A stretch of 48,656 bases of DNA from an uncultured Methylococcaceae bacterium (GTDB lineage: Bacteria; Pseudomonadota; Gammaproteobacteria; Methylococcales; Methylococcaceae), in assembly GCA_903859815.1 (NCBI GenBank), contig CAIOOA010000274.1, positions 1-48,656 on the forward strand. Direction: 5' to 3'. Both the position numbers and the translations under genes were made by a program. The notes under the pieces are model-generated. The model had not been told where the DNA came from, did not search any database, and worked only from the letters and a program-made list of their open reading frames with translations. Every line of letters starts with the position of its first letter. Position 1 is the stretch's first letter. This document shows positions 9,107 through 17,740 of this stretch, piece by piece.

Positions 9107-10525
9107 TTATCGACCGCGTTTTTCTGACACTCTCCCAAACAAGCGACCGTCCATCAAACGGATTTCCATCATGTCATCCAAGTTTACATCTTCAATACTA
9201 CGCAGGATTTTTTCACCTTTACTGGCAATCGCATAACCTCTCTCCAAAGTTGCCAAGGGGCTGACGGCGTGAAGTTTCTCGCCATGGGCCTTGACAAACT
9301 GGCGGCGTCGTTCCAACAATCGAGTGATTACGGCTGCCAGCCTGAGATGCAAGGCATTTCGACGAGTTTCCAGTAATTGCAAGCGTTGAACTGGGTGATG
9401 ACTATTGAGCTTGGCGGTGATTGTTTGCAGCTTGGTTCCGCGTTTGGCAATCCCTGATAAAGCGGCTCGGTTAAGCCGTAATTCCAATTCGTCCAAGCGC
9501 TGTGCATTGCGCTGCATTTGCTTTTCAGGATGGGATTGTTGCAAGCGTTTCAACAAATGGGTCAAAGACTGAGCCTCGTGGCGCAATTTGAGACTAATGT
9601 GTTGCTGAAATCGGGATTCCAAGCGAATAAAACGCCCCAACCATTCGCCAGAATCAGGGCTGATGGCTTCGGCAGCGGCTGTCGGCGTGGGTGCGCGTAA
9701 GTCTGCGACCATGTCTGCAATGGTGAGGTCCGTTTCATGCCCGACCCCACTAACGATGGGGATTGAGCAAGCCGCCATTGCCCTTGCTACAATTTCCTCG
9801 TTGAAAGCCCATAAATCTTCCAGCGAACCACCGCCACGGGCCAAGATCAAGGCATCGCATCGTTGCAAACGGTCGGCTAGGGCAATGGCACGGGCAATCT
9901 CGTGCTTAGCTTCGTTGCCTTGCACTTTAACCGGAAACACGATGACGGGCAGGGCAGGGAAGCGGCGTTTTAATACGGAGAGAATGTCCCGCACTGCCGC
10001 GCCCGTCGGGGAGGTGATAACCCCCACGCATCGGGGTGGGACTGGAATGGGTTTCTTACGTTTGGTGTCAAACATTCCCTCGCCAGACAGTTTGGCTTTC
10101 AAAACTTCAAACGCCCGGCGTAACGCCCCGTCACCGGCTTCTTCCAAATAATCGACGATTAACTGATATTCGCCGCGTGGTTCGTACAGCCCTACTTGCG
10201 CCCTCGCCAGTACTCTCATCCCGTTGGCGGGTTTAAACAATAAGCTTCGGGCTGAACCCTTAAACAACGCACAACGCACTTGGGCATCTTGATCTTTCAG
10301 GGTGAAATACAAATGACCGGAGGAGGGCAGGGCGAGGTTGGAAATTTCCCCCTCAACCCAGATCGTGCCGAAATGGCTGCTCAGTAATAAACGCACCGAC
10401 CCATTCAGTTCGGTGACGGTATAGATGGTGCGGGGTGGAGATATGGCGTTCAAAATATCTGGTTCTTGGGGCGTAGTTTCACTGTATGTATTCCTTGAAG
10501 TCGTCCAGTGGCTCATTAAAATCAT
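9107..10525 (-). CDS. xseA: Exodeoxyribonuclease VII large subunit
   Basis: A 472-residue protein with the XseA order. The N-terminal OB-fold has TVTELNGSVRLLLSSHFGTI, WVEGEISN and SGHLYFTLKD. The catalytic region has GVITSPTGAAVRDI and LARGGGSLEDLWAFN, then PIVSGVGHETDLTIADMVAD. A coiled-coil region follows (about 290-410), then a conserved C-terminal beta segment (LERGYAIA). With XseB it degrades single-stranded DNA from either end in mismatch repair and recombination; xseB is not in the window. The start could be residue 1 or Met4 (MSHW); no strong ribosome site decides. Confidence 0.93.
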   Translation of the reverse strand: MILMSHWTTSRNTYSETTPQEPDILNAISPPRTIYTVTELNGSVRLLLSSHFGTIWVEGEISNLALPSSGHLYFTLKDQDAQVRCALFKGSARSLLFKPANGMRVLARAQVGLYEPRGEYQLIVDYLEEAGDGALRRAFEVLKAKLSGEGMFDTKRKKPIPVPPRCVGVITSPTGAAVRDILSVLKRRFPALPVIVFPVKVQGNEAKHEIARAIALADRLQRCDALILARGGGSLEDLWAFNEEIVARAMAACSIPIVSGVGHETDLTIADMVADLRAPTPTAAAEAISPDSGEWLGRFIRLESRFQQHISLKLRHEAQSLTHLLKRLQQSHPEKQMQRNAQRLDELELRLNRAALSGIAKRGTKLQTITAKLNSHHPVQRLQLLETRRNALHLRLAAVITRLLERRRQFVKAHGEKLHAVSPLATLERGYAIASKGEKILRSIEDVNLDDMMEIRLMDGRLFGRVSEKRGR

Positions 10526-10610
10526 CCGACATCCATATTTTTCCTTTTAATGAACCCGCTTTAGGGTGAGGTCGAAAAGATGAAGCTAATGGTATCAATT
10601 TTGCGACAGG

Positions 10611-10709
10611 TTATTCATGTTCGGTCAACACGATTTCCTCGTCTGGCTTTAACTCTGCTATAAGCGTGGCGAGCGGGGGTAGATTTTGGTTTAGAGCATA
10701 AGTTTTCAT
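10611..10709 (-). pseudogene. Truncated Phd/YefM-like antitoxin remnant
   Basis: A 32-residue frame starting MKTYALNQNLPPLA and continuing LKPDEEIVLTEHE before a stop. This is the beginning of a typical Phd/YefM antitoxin (usually 70-90 residues), which normally continues with '..G.PVARL'. The DNA-binding start is kept but the toxin-binding part is absent, and no toxin gene follows. GGACGAA lies upstream. Most likely a decayed toxin-antitoxin locus in the 350-base gap between xseA and hslR; nothing else is seen in the gap. Confidence 0.45.
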
Positions 10710-10875
10710 GAGATATTTCGTCCGATGCAATGTTTTCTATTGAATATCATAAATTGATTCAGAATTTCCACCATTCTCTTTATTTCTCAATTAATTTGGC
10801 ATGACTAATAAAGACTTGCATTGTAATATCCTCATTTTGTAAGCAAAGGATTATTTTCCATTGAGAGCGACTGAT

Positions 10876-11304
10876 TCAACCCTCCCCCATCTCCCTCTTA
10901 AACCGATGTATCAAACGCCGGTCTTTCTTGTCGGGCCGTTCGTCGGGTTGTCCGCCCATATCCCTTATGAGCTTGCGGCGCTCCACTTCGGCTTGGCGTT
11001 TGGCGTGGCTTTCGGGGGTTTCTTCGTAGAGTAATGCGGCTTCGGAGGCGGGGCGGCGTTGGGCTTTCAACGCGGTGACGGTAATATCCCAAGTATATTG
11101 GTCTTTGCTAATTTCCAGTCTTGCGCCAATGCCGATTTCCTTGCCCGACTTGGCGCGTTGGCCGTTGAGATGAACTTTGCCGCCGTTGATGGCTTCGGTG
11201 GCGAGTGCGCGGGTTTTGAAGAAACGTGCGGCCCAAAGCCATTTGTCCAGCCGCATGCTGTCCTTGCCATCGCTTTCCTGTTCGTCGTGGGAATGACGAG
11301 ACAT
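10876..11304 (-). CDS. hslR: Hsp15-like ribosome-associated heat shock protein (S4 domain)
   Basis: A small basic S4-domain protein of about 142 residues. The S4 domain (MRLDKWLWAARFFKTRALA...INGGKVHLNGQRAK) is followed by a highly charged tail rich in R, K, E and D (RKLIRDMGGQPDERPDKKDRR). Hsp15 recycles stalled 50S subunits that still carry a nascent chain. I chose the ATG at 11304 (MSRHSHDE), 4 bases after the rhodanese stop; an upstream in-frame ATG at 11337 would overlap that gene by 29 bases. Probably co-transcribed with the rhodanese gene. Confidence 0.85.
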   Translation of the reverse strand: MSRHSHDEQESDGKDSMRLDKWLWAARFFKTRALATEAINGGKVHLNGQRAKSGKEIGIGARLEISKDQYTWDITVTALKAQRRPASEAALLYEETPESHAKRQAEVERRKLIRDMGGQPDERPDKKDRRLIHRFKREMGEG

Positions 11305-11308
11305 GCTG

Positions 11309-11680
11309 TTACGCTGCCGGGGTGACGACTTCCCCATCGGCTTGTTGCCAGCCGTTAAAGCCGCCAGCCAAACTGACTGTTTTGCTCCATCCGAGCTTTT
11401 GCAATACTTCGACTGCCAGAGCGGAACGACCGCCAGTCAGGCAATAAACTAGGATTTCTTCATGCTGTTTGCCTTGAAATGCGGGATGGCTGTCAATTTT
11501 AAATTCCAAAACCCCGCGTGGGATATTAACAGCACCGGGTAATGAGCCAGCGGCAAATTCGCCCGGTTCACGCACATCCAGCACTAAGGATTTAGTAACT
11601 AAGGTTTTGGCTTGGGCCACATCGACTTCAGTAATCTGTTGTTTTGCTGCGGCAACCAAGTCCATTGCTGTTGATGCCAT
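11309..11680 (-). CDS. Rhodanese-domain sulfurtransferase
   Basis: A 123-residue single-domain rhodanese. The active-site loop with the persulfide-carrying cysteine is VYCLTGGRSA (CxxGxR type), and LDVREPGEFAAGSLPGAVNIP is the standard rhodanese N-terminal block. It moves sulfane sulfur between donors and acceptors in the cytoplasm; no signal peptide is present. It lies 4 bases upstream of hslR on the same strand and is probably in one operon with it. Confidence 0.9.
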   Translation of the reverse strand: MASTAMDLVAAAKQQITEVDVAQAKTLVTKSLVLDVREPGEFAAGSLPGAVNIPRGVLEFKIDSHPAFQGKQHEEILVYCLTGGRSALAVEVLQKLGWSKTVSLAGGFNGWQQADGEVVTPAA

Positions 11681-11777
11681 ATTAAAACCTCTGTTTATAT
11701 TTTGTTAAAATTGATTGATTAATGCCTTTCATGGACATTATTGTTATCGGCTTTGGGTTCAGAGCTTGCTTTGTGGG

Positions 11778-11893
11778 TCAAAGCAAGCTTTGACGCTCCA
11801 CTATATGCCAAAGCAAGCTTTGACGCTCCACGATATTTCAAAGCAAGCTTTGACGCTCCACGATACGTCAAAGCAAGCTTTGACGCTCCAAGC
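11778..11893. repeat. Four tandem copies (30-bp period) of a palindromic 16-mer
   Basis: The palindrome tcaaagcaagctttga (7-bp arms around AA), or a one-base variant, is repeated four times with 30-bp spacing, each followed by 'cgctcca'. The unit between palindromes is nearly constant (cgctccacgata), so this is not a CRISPR array. A degenerate fifth copy starts near 11763. The same 16-mer recurs at 40735-40846. The array lies between the rhodanese start and the ispH stop. Confidence 0.85.
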
Positions 11894-11900
11894 TATGGGC

Positions 11901-12836
11901 CTATTTCATCCTTAGTTCCTTCGGCAGCGAGAAGACGACTTTTTCTTCGATGCCGGCATTTTCCGTCACCATTTTACCGCCCCAAGATTTGAGCTGTGAA
12001 ATGACTTTTTTGACCAGTATTTCAGGTGCGGATGCACCGGCAGTGACACCGACTTTTTTAGCACCCTCAACCCATTCCCGTTTCAATTCGGTCGCGTCAT
12101 CAATCAGATAAGAGCCTTTGCCCAATTTATCGGCAATTTCACGCAGACGGTTGGAGTTGGAACTATTGGGCGAACCCACCACCAAAATCACATCACAATC
12201 GGCAGCCAAGGTTTTCACCGCATCTTGCCGGTTTTGCGTGGCATAGCAAATATCGTCCTTTTTCGGGCCGATGATTTTAGGGAAACGCTCACGCAAGGCG
12301 ACAACAACGGCTTGGGTGTCATCAATGGAGAGCGTCGTTTGGGTCACATAAGCTAGGTTATCAGGGTTTTTGACTTCTAGTTTGCCCACATCGGCAGGGG
12401 ATTCGACCAGATAAATCCCGCCATTGGGATTAGTGTATTGGCCCATGGTGCCTTCCACTTCCGGGTGGCCTGCGTGGCCGATGAAGATGATTTCACGCCC
12501 TTCATTGGCATGGGCATGAACTTCGATGTGAACTTTAGTCACCAACGGGCAGGTGGCATCAAATACCTTCAATCCGCGTTCCTTGGATTCCAGTTGGATT
12601 TGCTTGGATACTCCATGGGCGCTAAAGATGACGGTGGAGTTTTCCGGCACTTCGGACAATTCCTCCACAAACACGGCCCCCCGTTCACGCAGTCCGTCAA
12701 CGACATAGCGATTATGCACCACCTCGTGGCGAACATAGATGGGTGCGCCAAACTCTTCGATGGCGCGTTCAACGATTTCGATGGCACGGTCTACACCGGC
12801 ACAAAAACCTCTAGGATTGGCAAGTATAATTTCCAT
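11901..12836 (-). CDS. ispH: 4-hydroxy-3-methylbut-2-enyl diphosphate reductase
   Basis: A 311-residue IspH (LytB), the last step of the MEP isoprenoid pathway, making IPP and DMAPP from HMBPP with a [4Fe-4S] cluster. The three cluster cysteines are visible in [12 protein letters not shown] (Cys12), [11 protein letters not shown] and [13 protein letters not shown]. Other conserved parts: [27 protein letters not shown] (the proton-donor glutamate), [12 protein letters not shown] and [13 protein letters not shown]. Full length with nothing missing. It stands alone between two repeat-bearing gaps. Confidence 0.96.
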   Translation of the reverse strand: MEIILANPRGFCAGVDRAIEIVERAIEEFGAPIYVRHEVVHNRYVVDGLRERGAVFVEELSEVPENSTVIFSAHGVSKQIQLESKERGLKVFDATCPLVTKVHIEVHAHANEGREIIFIGHAGHPEVEGTMGQYTNPNGGIYLVESPADVGKLEVKNPDNLAYVTQTTLSIDDTQAVVVALRERFPKIIGPKKDDICYATQNRQDAVKTLAADCDVILVVGSPNSSNSNRLREIADKLGKGSYLIDDATELKREWVEGAKKVGVTAGASAPEILVKKVISQLKSWGGKMVTENAGIEEKVVFSLPKELRMK

Positions 12837-12912
12837 TGGATATTTCTGTTTTATTTGAAAAATGAATAGAATGGCATTGTGTCACTTTGGCGCTATGGAC
12901 GCAACGCACCTA

Positions 12913-13119
12913 CAGCAATTCTCATTATGAGGTAAAGAGTTGACACGTAACCCGTCATTCCTGCCGGGAAGCAGGAAACCAGTCACAAGGACGTGAAACT
13001 TGGGTTTACTCACAGCGCTTAATCAAACACTTAAGCAGCCGACCCGTTACCGTCCATGGCACTGGATTCCGGCAGTCCATGCCAGAATGACGGCTTCCGC
13101 GCCAAAATGAGAATTGCTG
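12913..13119. mobile_element. MITE-like element with 14-bp terminal inverted repeats
   Basis: Ends are exact inverted repeats: cagcaattctcatt (12913-12926) and aatgagaattgctg (13106-13119). Inside is a second inverted pair, 'cgtcattcctgcc' near 12953 and 'gccagaatgacgg' near 13081, with 'ctggattccggcagtccatg' between. The latter resembles the very common interspersed 'CGTCATTCC...GGAATGACG' repeat of proteobacteria. No protein is encoded. It fills the gap upstream of ispH and downstream of the adenosyltransferase gene. Confidence 0.7.
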
Positions 13120-13166
13120 ACGCACCTAAGGCTGGATAGATTTTTGAAAGCAGAAACAGTCAAGTT

Positions 13167-13715
13167 TCATTTTTGCCCACCCCCACGCCATAGCACTTCA
13201 CCGCCATCTGCCCTTGCCATTACACGGGCGGCGACGAACAGAAAGTCGGACAAACGATTAATGAAGGCAAGGGCCGATGGTTCAACGGCTTCCTGTCGTC
13301 CCAAGGCCACCATCAAGCGTTCTGCCCGCCGACAAACTGTTCGGCTGATGTGACAGGCAGCCGCAGGTGGGTTGCCCCCCGGCAAGATGAATTCCTTTAA
13401 AGGGGGTAGGTCGTCATTGAGTTTGTCTAGCTCCTGCTCCAGCCAAGTGACATGTTCGGGCTTGATGAAAACATAGCCAGGCATACATAGTTCACCGCCC
13501 AAATCGAATAATAAATGCTGAATTTCGCAAAATGTCTCCCTCAGATTCAAAGGGAGTTCGTAAGTCAACACCATGCCTAAGTGGCTGTTCAACTCGTCCA
13601 CCGTGCCGTAAGACTCGACGCGCAAACTGTCTTTCGCCACCCGGTTGCCATCTCCCAGCCCGGTCGTGCCGTCATCGCCGGTCCGGGTATAGATCTTTGA
13701 TAGTCGATTGCCCAT
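13167..13715 (-). CDS. ATP:cob(I)alamin adenosyltransferase, PduO type
   Basis: A 182-residue PduO/MMAB-type adenosyltransferase that makes adenosylcobalamin from cob(I)alamin and ATP. The N-terminal ATP-binding signature is YTRTGDDGTTGLGDGNRV; other conserved blocks are VESYGTVDELNSHLG, FDLGGELCMPG, FILPGGNPPAAACHISRTVCRRAER and FINRLSDFLFVAARV. Length and motif order fit the family, and the protein should be a trimer. It starts 9 bases after the rraA stop on the same strand, so the two are probably one transcript. Confidence 0.92.
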   Translation of the reverse strand: MGNRLSKIYTRTGDDGTTGLGDGNRVAKDSLRVESYGTVDELNSHLGMVLTYELPLNLRETFCEIQHLLFDLGGELCMPGYVFIKPEHVTWLEQELDKLNDDLPPLKEFILPGGNPPAAACHISRTVCRRAERLMVALGRQEAVEPSALAFINRLSDFLFVAARVMARADGGEVLWRGGGQK

Positions 13716-13724
13716 GGACCTGCC

Positions 13725-14213
13725 TTAAATCAGTTTATCTTCTGCGACAACGATGCCGTCTTCATCTGCATAAAGATAGCTGCCCGTGCGGAAATTGACC
13801 CCGGCAAAGGTTATCAAACAATCTTTATCACCGCCGCCGCGTTTATGGCTTTTCATCGGGTGGGTGTGCAAGGCGCGGACACCAATGGGCAATTGGGCAA
13901 TCTCCAAGGAATCACGGATGCAACCATAGACGATGATCCCCTTCCAGCCATTGTCACAGGCCAATTTCGTCAAGTTACCGCCAAATAAAGCACAACGGTG
14001 CGATCCGCCGCCATCGATCACCAACACCCTGTCCTCGACTTTTTCTTCCAATACTTTCCGCAATAATACGTTGTCCTCAAATGTCTTTAGTGTGGAAATA
14101 CGTCCACAAAAAGAATGAATGCCGCCAAAGGATTTGAATACTGGGTCGGCAATTTGCAAGTGACGGTTGTTGTCTGCGAATTGATCGCATAGGTCGGGAG
14201 TTCTGAAGCTCAT
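13725..14213 (-). CDS. rraA: RraA-family protein (ribonuclease activity regulator / aldolase-like)
   Basis: A 162-residue RraA-family protein from the chosen start MSFRTPDLCDQ, a usual length for RraA. Conserved blocks: FGGIHSFCGRISTLK, VLVIDGGGSHRCALFGGNL, GWKGIIVYGCIRDS, and DEDGIVVAE at the C-terminus. RraA inhibits RNase E in E. coli; many relatives instead have 4-hydroxy-4-methyl-2-oxoglutarate aldolase activity, with the catalytic metal held by the 'GG.SRRALFGGN' and 'RD' residues, which are largely kept here. An in-frame start at 14309 would add a 32-residue N-terminus not seen in the family. Divergent from rluC. Confidence 0.88.
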   Translation of the reverse strand: MSFRTPDLCDQFADNNRHLQIADPVFKSFGGIHSFCGRISTLKTFEDNVLLRKVLEEKVEDRVLVIDGGGSHRCALFGGNLTKLACDNGWKGIIVYGCIRDSLEIAQLPIGVRALHTHPMKSHKRGGGDKDCLITFAGVNFRTGSYLYADEDGIVVAEDKLI

Positions 14214-14380
14214 GCTTGGGGTTCCATTTTTCTTGATATAGGGTTTAGGTAATTGCAAGCTTTGGGACAGCCAAACCGTTAAAGGGTTCAAGCTGGCAAA
14301 TTTTGGCATTCCGTCAATTATACATCGGCCTGAAAATAATCCATGCCCTCAAAGCCGCTGTCCTCTGTTATGATTGTAAA

Positions 14381-15340
14381 ATGACAGACGATATTTCCCC
14401 GGCCACATCCAAACCATATTTCATTGAAATCGGCGAGGAAAGCGCAGGCCAGCGCATTGATAATTTTCTATTCACCCAACTCAAGGGTGTCCCCAAAAGC
14501 CATGTCTACCGGCTCCTGCGCAAGGGAGAGGTGAGGGTCAATGGCGGACGCTGCCAAGCCCAGCGAAAATTGGAGCTAGGCGACAAACTACGCATCCCCC
14601 CTGTGCGCGTGGCCGAGCGAGAGGAGGCAGAAATACCCGAAAACTTGGTACAACAGCGTCTGGAAGGGCGCATTTTACATGAAGACGACGATTTTTTAGT
14701 GATCAACAAGCCGGCGGGGATGGCCGTGCATGGTGGGAGTGGGCTGAGTTATGGTGTCATCGAAGGTTTGCGAGCGCTCCGGCCCAATGCGAAATTTCTT
14801 GAACTGGTGCATAGGCTTGACCGGGAAACCTCAGGTTGTTTGTTAATTGCCAAAAAACGCAGCGCTTTGCGCCATCTGCATGAGATGTTTCGCGAAGATC
14901 ATCAGGTTAAAAAGGTTTATGTCGCCTTGTTGACCGGGGCTTGGGCAAGAAAGGGCCTGATGGTGGATGCCCCGTTGAAAAAAAATATTCTGCAAAGTGG
15001 CGAAAGAATGGTCAAAGTGGCAAGGGATGGCAAACCCGCCCGTACCGATTTCCGTCGTACCCGCAAATTTGCCAATGCCACATTGGTGGAGGCTAGTTTG
15101 TTGACTGGCCGCACCCATCAGATTCGTGTCCATGCTTTATCCATCGGGCATCCTATCGCCTGTGACGAACGTTATGGCGACGAAGGATTGAATGCGGAGT
15201 TCCGCCGTTTGGGTTTGAAAAGGCTATTCCTCCATGCCTCGGAATTGTCTTTCGCCCATCCACGCGACAACCGGCCTTTTCATATCAAAATACCCTTGGA
15301 ACCTGAATTAGAGGAATTTCTCGAACGTCTGCCACCATGA
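14381..15340 (+). CDS. rluC: 23S rRNA pseudouridine synthase RluC
   Basis: A 319-residue RluA-family pseudouridine synthase from the start MTDDISPATSK. The N-terminal S4 domain has GQRIDNFLFTQLKGVPKSHVY and RKGEVRVNGGR. The catalytic domain has the motif with the nucleophilic Asp (LVHRLDRETSGCLLIAK), and TGRTHQIRVHALSIGHPIAC near the end. RluC makes pseudouridines 955, 2504 and 2580 of 23S rRNA; assignment to RluC rather than RluD rests on the S4 domain and the HAD neighbour. A longer frame begins at 14303, but its first 26 residues look non-coding. The stop overlaps the next gene by 4 bases (ATGA). Confidence 0.9.
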   Translation: MTDDISPATSKPYFIEIGEESAGQRIDNFLFTQLKGVPKSHVYRLLRKGEVRVNGGRCQAQRKLELGDKLRIPPVRVAEREEAEIPENLVQQRLEGRILHEDDDFLVINKPAGMAVHGGSGLSYGVIEGLRALRPNAKFLELVHRLDRETSGCLLIAKKRSALRHLHEMFREDHQVKKVYVALLTGAWARKGLMVDAPLKKNILQSGERMVKVARDGKPARTDFRRTRKFANATLVEASLLTGRTHQIRVHALSIGHPIACDERYGDEGLNAEFRRLGLKRLFLHASELSFAHPRDNRPFHIKIPLEPELEEFLERLPP

Positions 15341-15987
15341 AAAATCGATTTGACCTAATTGTGTTCGATTGGGATGGAACCTTGATCGATTCCGTCCACT
15401 GGATCACCGAATGTTTGCAACAAGCTGCCCGTGACTGCGAAATGGAGGTTCCCGATGCCCGTCTAGCCCGCTCGGTGATTGGGCTTAGTCTGGACAGGGC
15501 CATGTCGACCTTGTTTCCCCATGCATCCAAGGCTGAGCTACCGCCATTGATTGCGGCCTACCACCGTTACTACGATGTGAAAATCTTAGGGCAGAGTGAT
15601 TTGTTTGACGGTGTGCCTCAGTTGTTGGATGATCTGCTCGAACAAGGCTACCAGTTGGCAGTGGCTACCGGCAAAAGCCGAAATGGTTTGAATCAAGCAC
15701 TCTCCAGCACCGGATACACCGACTGGTTCCATGCAACCCGTGCTGCCAATGAAACCGCTTCCAAACCTAACCCGCTCATGTTGCTGCAACTGATGGAAGA
15801 ATTGGGTAGCCCTCCCGAGCGGACATTGATGGTGGGGGATTCGGTGCATGACCTCGAAATGGCTAATAATGCCAATATTGGCGCAATCGGAGTGGTCACA
15901 GGGGCAAATGACAGGGACGAGCTATTGGCTTTAAACCCCGTGCTGGTGTTAAACCAAACCTCTGATCTGCGTGAATTATTACTTTAA
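15337..15987 (+). CDS. HAD-family phosphatase (phosphoglycolate phosphatase-like)
   Basis: A 216-residue haloacid-dehalogenase-type phosphatase. The nucleophile motif is FDWDGTLIDS (first Asp), motif II is AVATGKSRNG, the lysine is in ETASKPNP, and motif IV is MVGDSVHDLEMANNA. A helical cap lies between motifs I and II, as in subfamily IA. Translationally coupled to rluC by a 4-base overlap. This rluC-HAD pairing is conserved in many gammaproteobacteria; the substrate is not known, and small sugar phosphates or phosphoglycolate are possible. Confidence 0.9.
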   Translation: MKNRFDLIVFDWDGTLIDSVHWITECLQQAARDCEMEVPDARLARSVIGLSLDRAMSTLFPHASKAELPPLIAAYHRYYDVKILGQSDLFDGVPQLLDDLLEQGYQLAVATGKSRNGLNQALSSTGYTDWFHATRAANETASKPNPLMLLQLMEELGSPPERTLMVGDSVHDLEMANNANIGAIGVVTGANDRDELLALNPVLVLNQTSDLRELLL

Positions 15988-16089
15988 TCATTGTCAAAAC
16001 AGCCAAACCTACCAATAGGTTAAACTAGGTTTATCGTCGGCCAATTCTAAAATGCTTAGGCCGGAAATCGAATACAGTTAGAGGTAATC

Positions 16090-17079
16090 ATGAGCGAAGA
16101 AAATCAAGCTTCACCCCAGACCACAACAAAATATGAGAGCAAACCCCTGCCCACTTGGGAACGTGAAACCTTGGAAAAGGTGTTGCTGGCCTCGGTGAAC
16201 GAGCAGCGGCGAGGACGCATCTGGGGCGCAGTGTTAAAGTTGGGGTTTCTGCTGTATTTGATCGTGGTGGCTGTCTTGGCATTTCGACCCGCTAACGGCT
16301 TCTTCAACCAAGCGACTTCCAAAGAACATACTGCGGTGATTGATGTGGCCGGCGCAATCATGGAAGGCAATCCCACCGATGCTGACAATTTGATTGAGGG
16401 CTTGCGTGATGCCATCAAAGACAAGGCCACCAAGGGCATCGTTCTGCGCATGAACAGTCCCGGCGGCAGCCCAGTGCAGGCAGCTTATGTTTATGAAGAA
16501 ATACGCCGCATTAAGAAAGAAAACAGCAAAATGCCCATTTATGCTGTCGTTTCCGACATGTGTGCATCAGGTTGTTATTACATTGCAGCGGCTGCGGACA
16601 AAATCTATGTTCACCCGGCGAGTGTGGTCGGGTCCATCGGCGTGATTATGAATGGATTTGGTTTTGTCGATTCCATGCAGCGACTCGGGGTCGAGCGCAG
16701 GCTCATGATTGCAGGCAGTCATAAAGCCTTGATGGACCCGTTTTCACCGGTCAATGAATTTGAAAAAAACCACATACAAGGCGTGATCAACACGGTGCAT
16801 CAACAATTCATCGACGCGGTGAAGCAGGGCAGGGGAGATAGGTTGAAGGACAATCCAGACCTGTTTAGTGGATTGGTCTGGACTGGACAAGATTCGATAA
16901 AATTGGGCCTTGCCGATGAGGTCGGAAATGCTCGCGAAGTTGCCGAGAACGTCATTGGGGCAAAGGAAACCGTCAACTTCACCCCTAAGGAACGTTTACT
17001 TGACCGCATATCTCAGCGCTTGGGTGCCAGTTTAGGGGCTGCATTGCAATCGGCGATAGGTTCCTTCCAATTGCGTTGA
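16090..17079 (+). CDS. sppA: Signal peptide peptidase SppA-like protease (S49 family)
   Basis: A 329-residue membrane-anchored serine protease of the short S49 type. A single N-terminal membrane segment (about residues 50-68, LGFLLYLIVVAVLAF) is followed by the protease domain: VIDVAGAIMEG, MNSPGGSPVQAA, the catalytic Ser in SDMCASGCYYIAAAADKIY, PASVVGSIGVI, and the general-base Lys in AGSHKALMDPFSP. It degrades cleaved signal peptides in or at the inner membrane. Lies 102 bases after the HAD gene and 13 bases before nudF, so rluC-HAD-sppA-nudF may be one operon. Confidence 0.92.
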   Translation: MSEENQASPQTTTKYESKPLPTWERETLEKVLLASVNEQRRGRIWGAVLKLGFLLYLIVVAVLAFRPANGFFNQATSKEHTAVIDVAGAIMEGNPTDADNLIEGLRDAIKDKATKGIVLRMNSPGGSPVQAAYVYEEIRRIKKENSKMPIYAVVSDMCASGCYYIAAAADKIYVHPASVVGSIGVIMNGFGFVDSMQRLGVERRLMIAGSHKALMDPFSPVNEFEKNHIQGVINTVHQQFIDAVKQGRGDRLKDNPDLFSGLVWTGQDSIKLGLADEVGNAREVAENVIGAKETVNFTPKERLLDRISQRLGASLGAALQSAIGSFQLR

Positions 17080-17092
17080 ACGGGGTAGGGCG

Positions 17093-17704
17093 ATGAGTGG
17101 TTCGATCAAATCTTTTGAAGTGAGTGAAGAAACCTTGGTCTACGAAGGTTTCTTTAAAATGAGCCGGCTACGCCTAAGGCACACATTGTTTGGCGGAGGA
17201 TGGAGCAAAGAACTTTTCCGTGAATTATTGCACCGGGGTTCCTGCGTGGCGGTCTTGCTCTACGACCCCATCATGGATGCCGTGGTACTCATCGAACAAT
17301 TCAGAGTGGGCGCAGTCACCTTTAAAGAGGTTCCATGGCTTCTGGAAATAGTCGCTGGGGCGGTGGAAACAGGAGAAAGCCCGCAACAGGTCGCCCATCG
17401 GGAGGCTTTGGAGGAGGCAGGCTGTCAAATTGACCATTTGTTCAAAATTTCCGAATTTTTCACCACTCCGGGCGCATTTGGCGAGAAGATAACGCTATTT
17501 TGCGGTATTGTTGATGCATCGACGGCGGGTGGGGTTCATGGCCTTGAAGAAGAGGACGAAGATATTCGCGTCGAAGTCGTCGGGTTCGATCAGGCTTGGG
17601 GTATGCTGGAAAATGGCTCCATCGATTCGGCCATTCCCATTATTGCATTGCAATGGCTGGCAATGAATCGTGAGCGCCTTCAGGCGGAATTTAACGGCGA
17701 ATAG
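17093..17704 (+). CDS. nudF: ADP-ribose pyrophosphatase (Nudix)
   Basis: A 203-residue Nudix hydrolase of the NudF/ADPRase type. The full Nudix box is present: GAVETGESPQQVAHREALEE followed by AG (GX5EX7REUXEEXGU). Family blocks before it include LLHRGSCVAVLLYDP and VVLIEQFRVGA; the blocks FFTTPGAFGEKITLFCGIVD and EEEDEDIRVEVV follow. It splits ADP-ribose into AMP and ribose-5-phosphate. Preceded closely by sppA; GGTAGGG lies before the ATG. Confidence 0.92.
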   Translation: MSGSIKSFEVSEETLVYEGFFKMSRLRLRHTLFGGGWSKELFRELLHRGSCVAVLLYDPIMDAVVLIEQFRVGAVTFKEVPWLLEIVAGAVETGESPQQVAHREALEEAGCQIDHLFKISEFFTTPGAFGEKITLFCGIVDASTAGGVHGLEEEDEDIRVEVVGFDQAWGMLENGSIDSAIPIIALQWLAMNRERLQAEFNGE

Positions 17705-17740
17705 TTTCATATTGAAGCAATCGTTTTTATAGGCAATAGT

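Noticed and set aside
9663-10151. 162-codon plus-strand frame opposite xseA
   Set aside because: A shadow of xseA with the typical antisense composition; xseA itself has all family motifs.
11778-11893. Possible CRISPR array (regular 30-bp repeats)
   Set aside because: The segments between palindromes are only about 14 bases and nearly identical, so there are no unique spacers; no cas gene is near.
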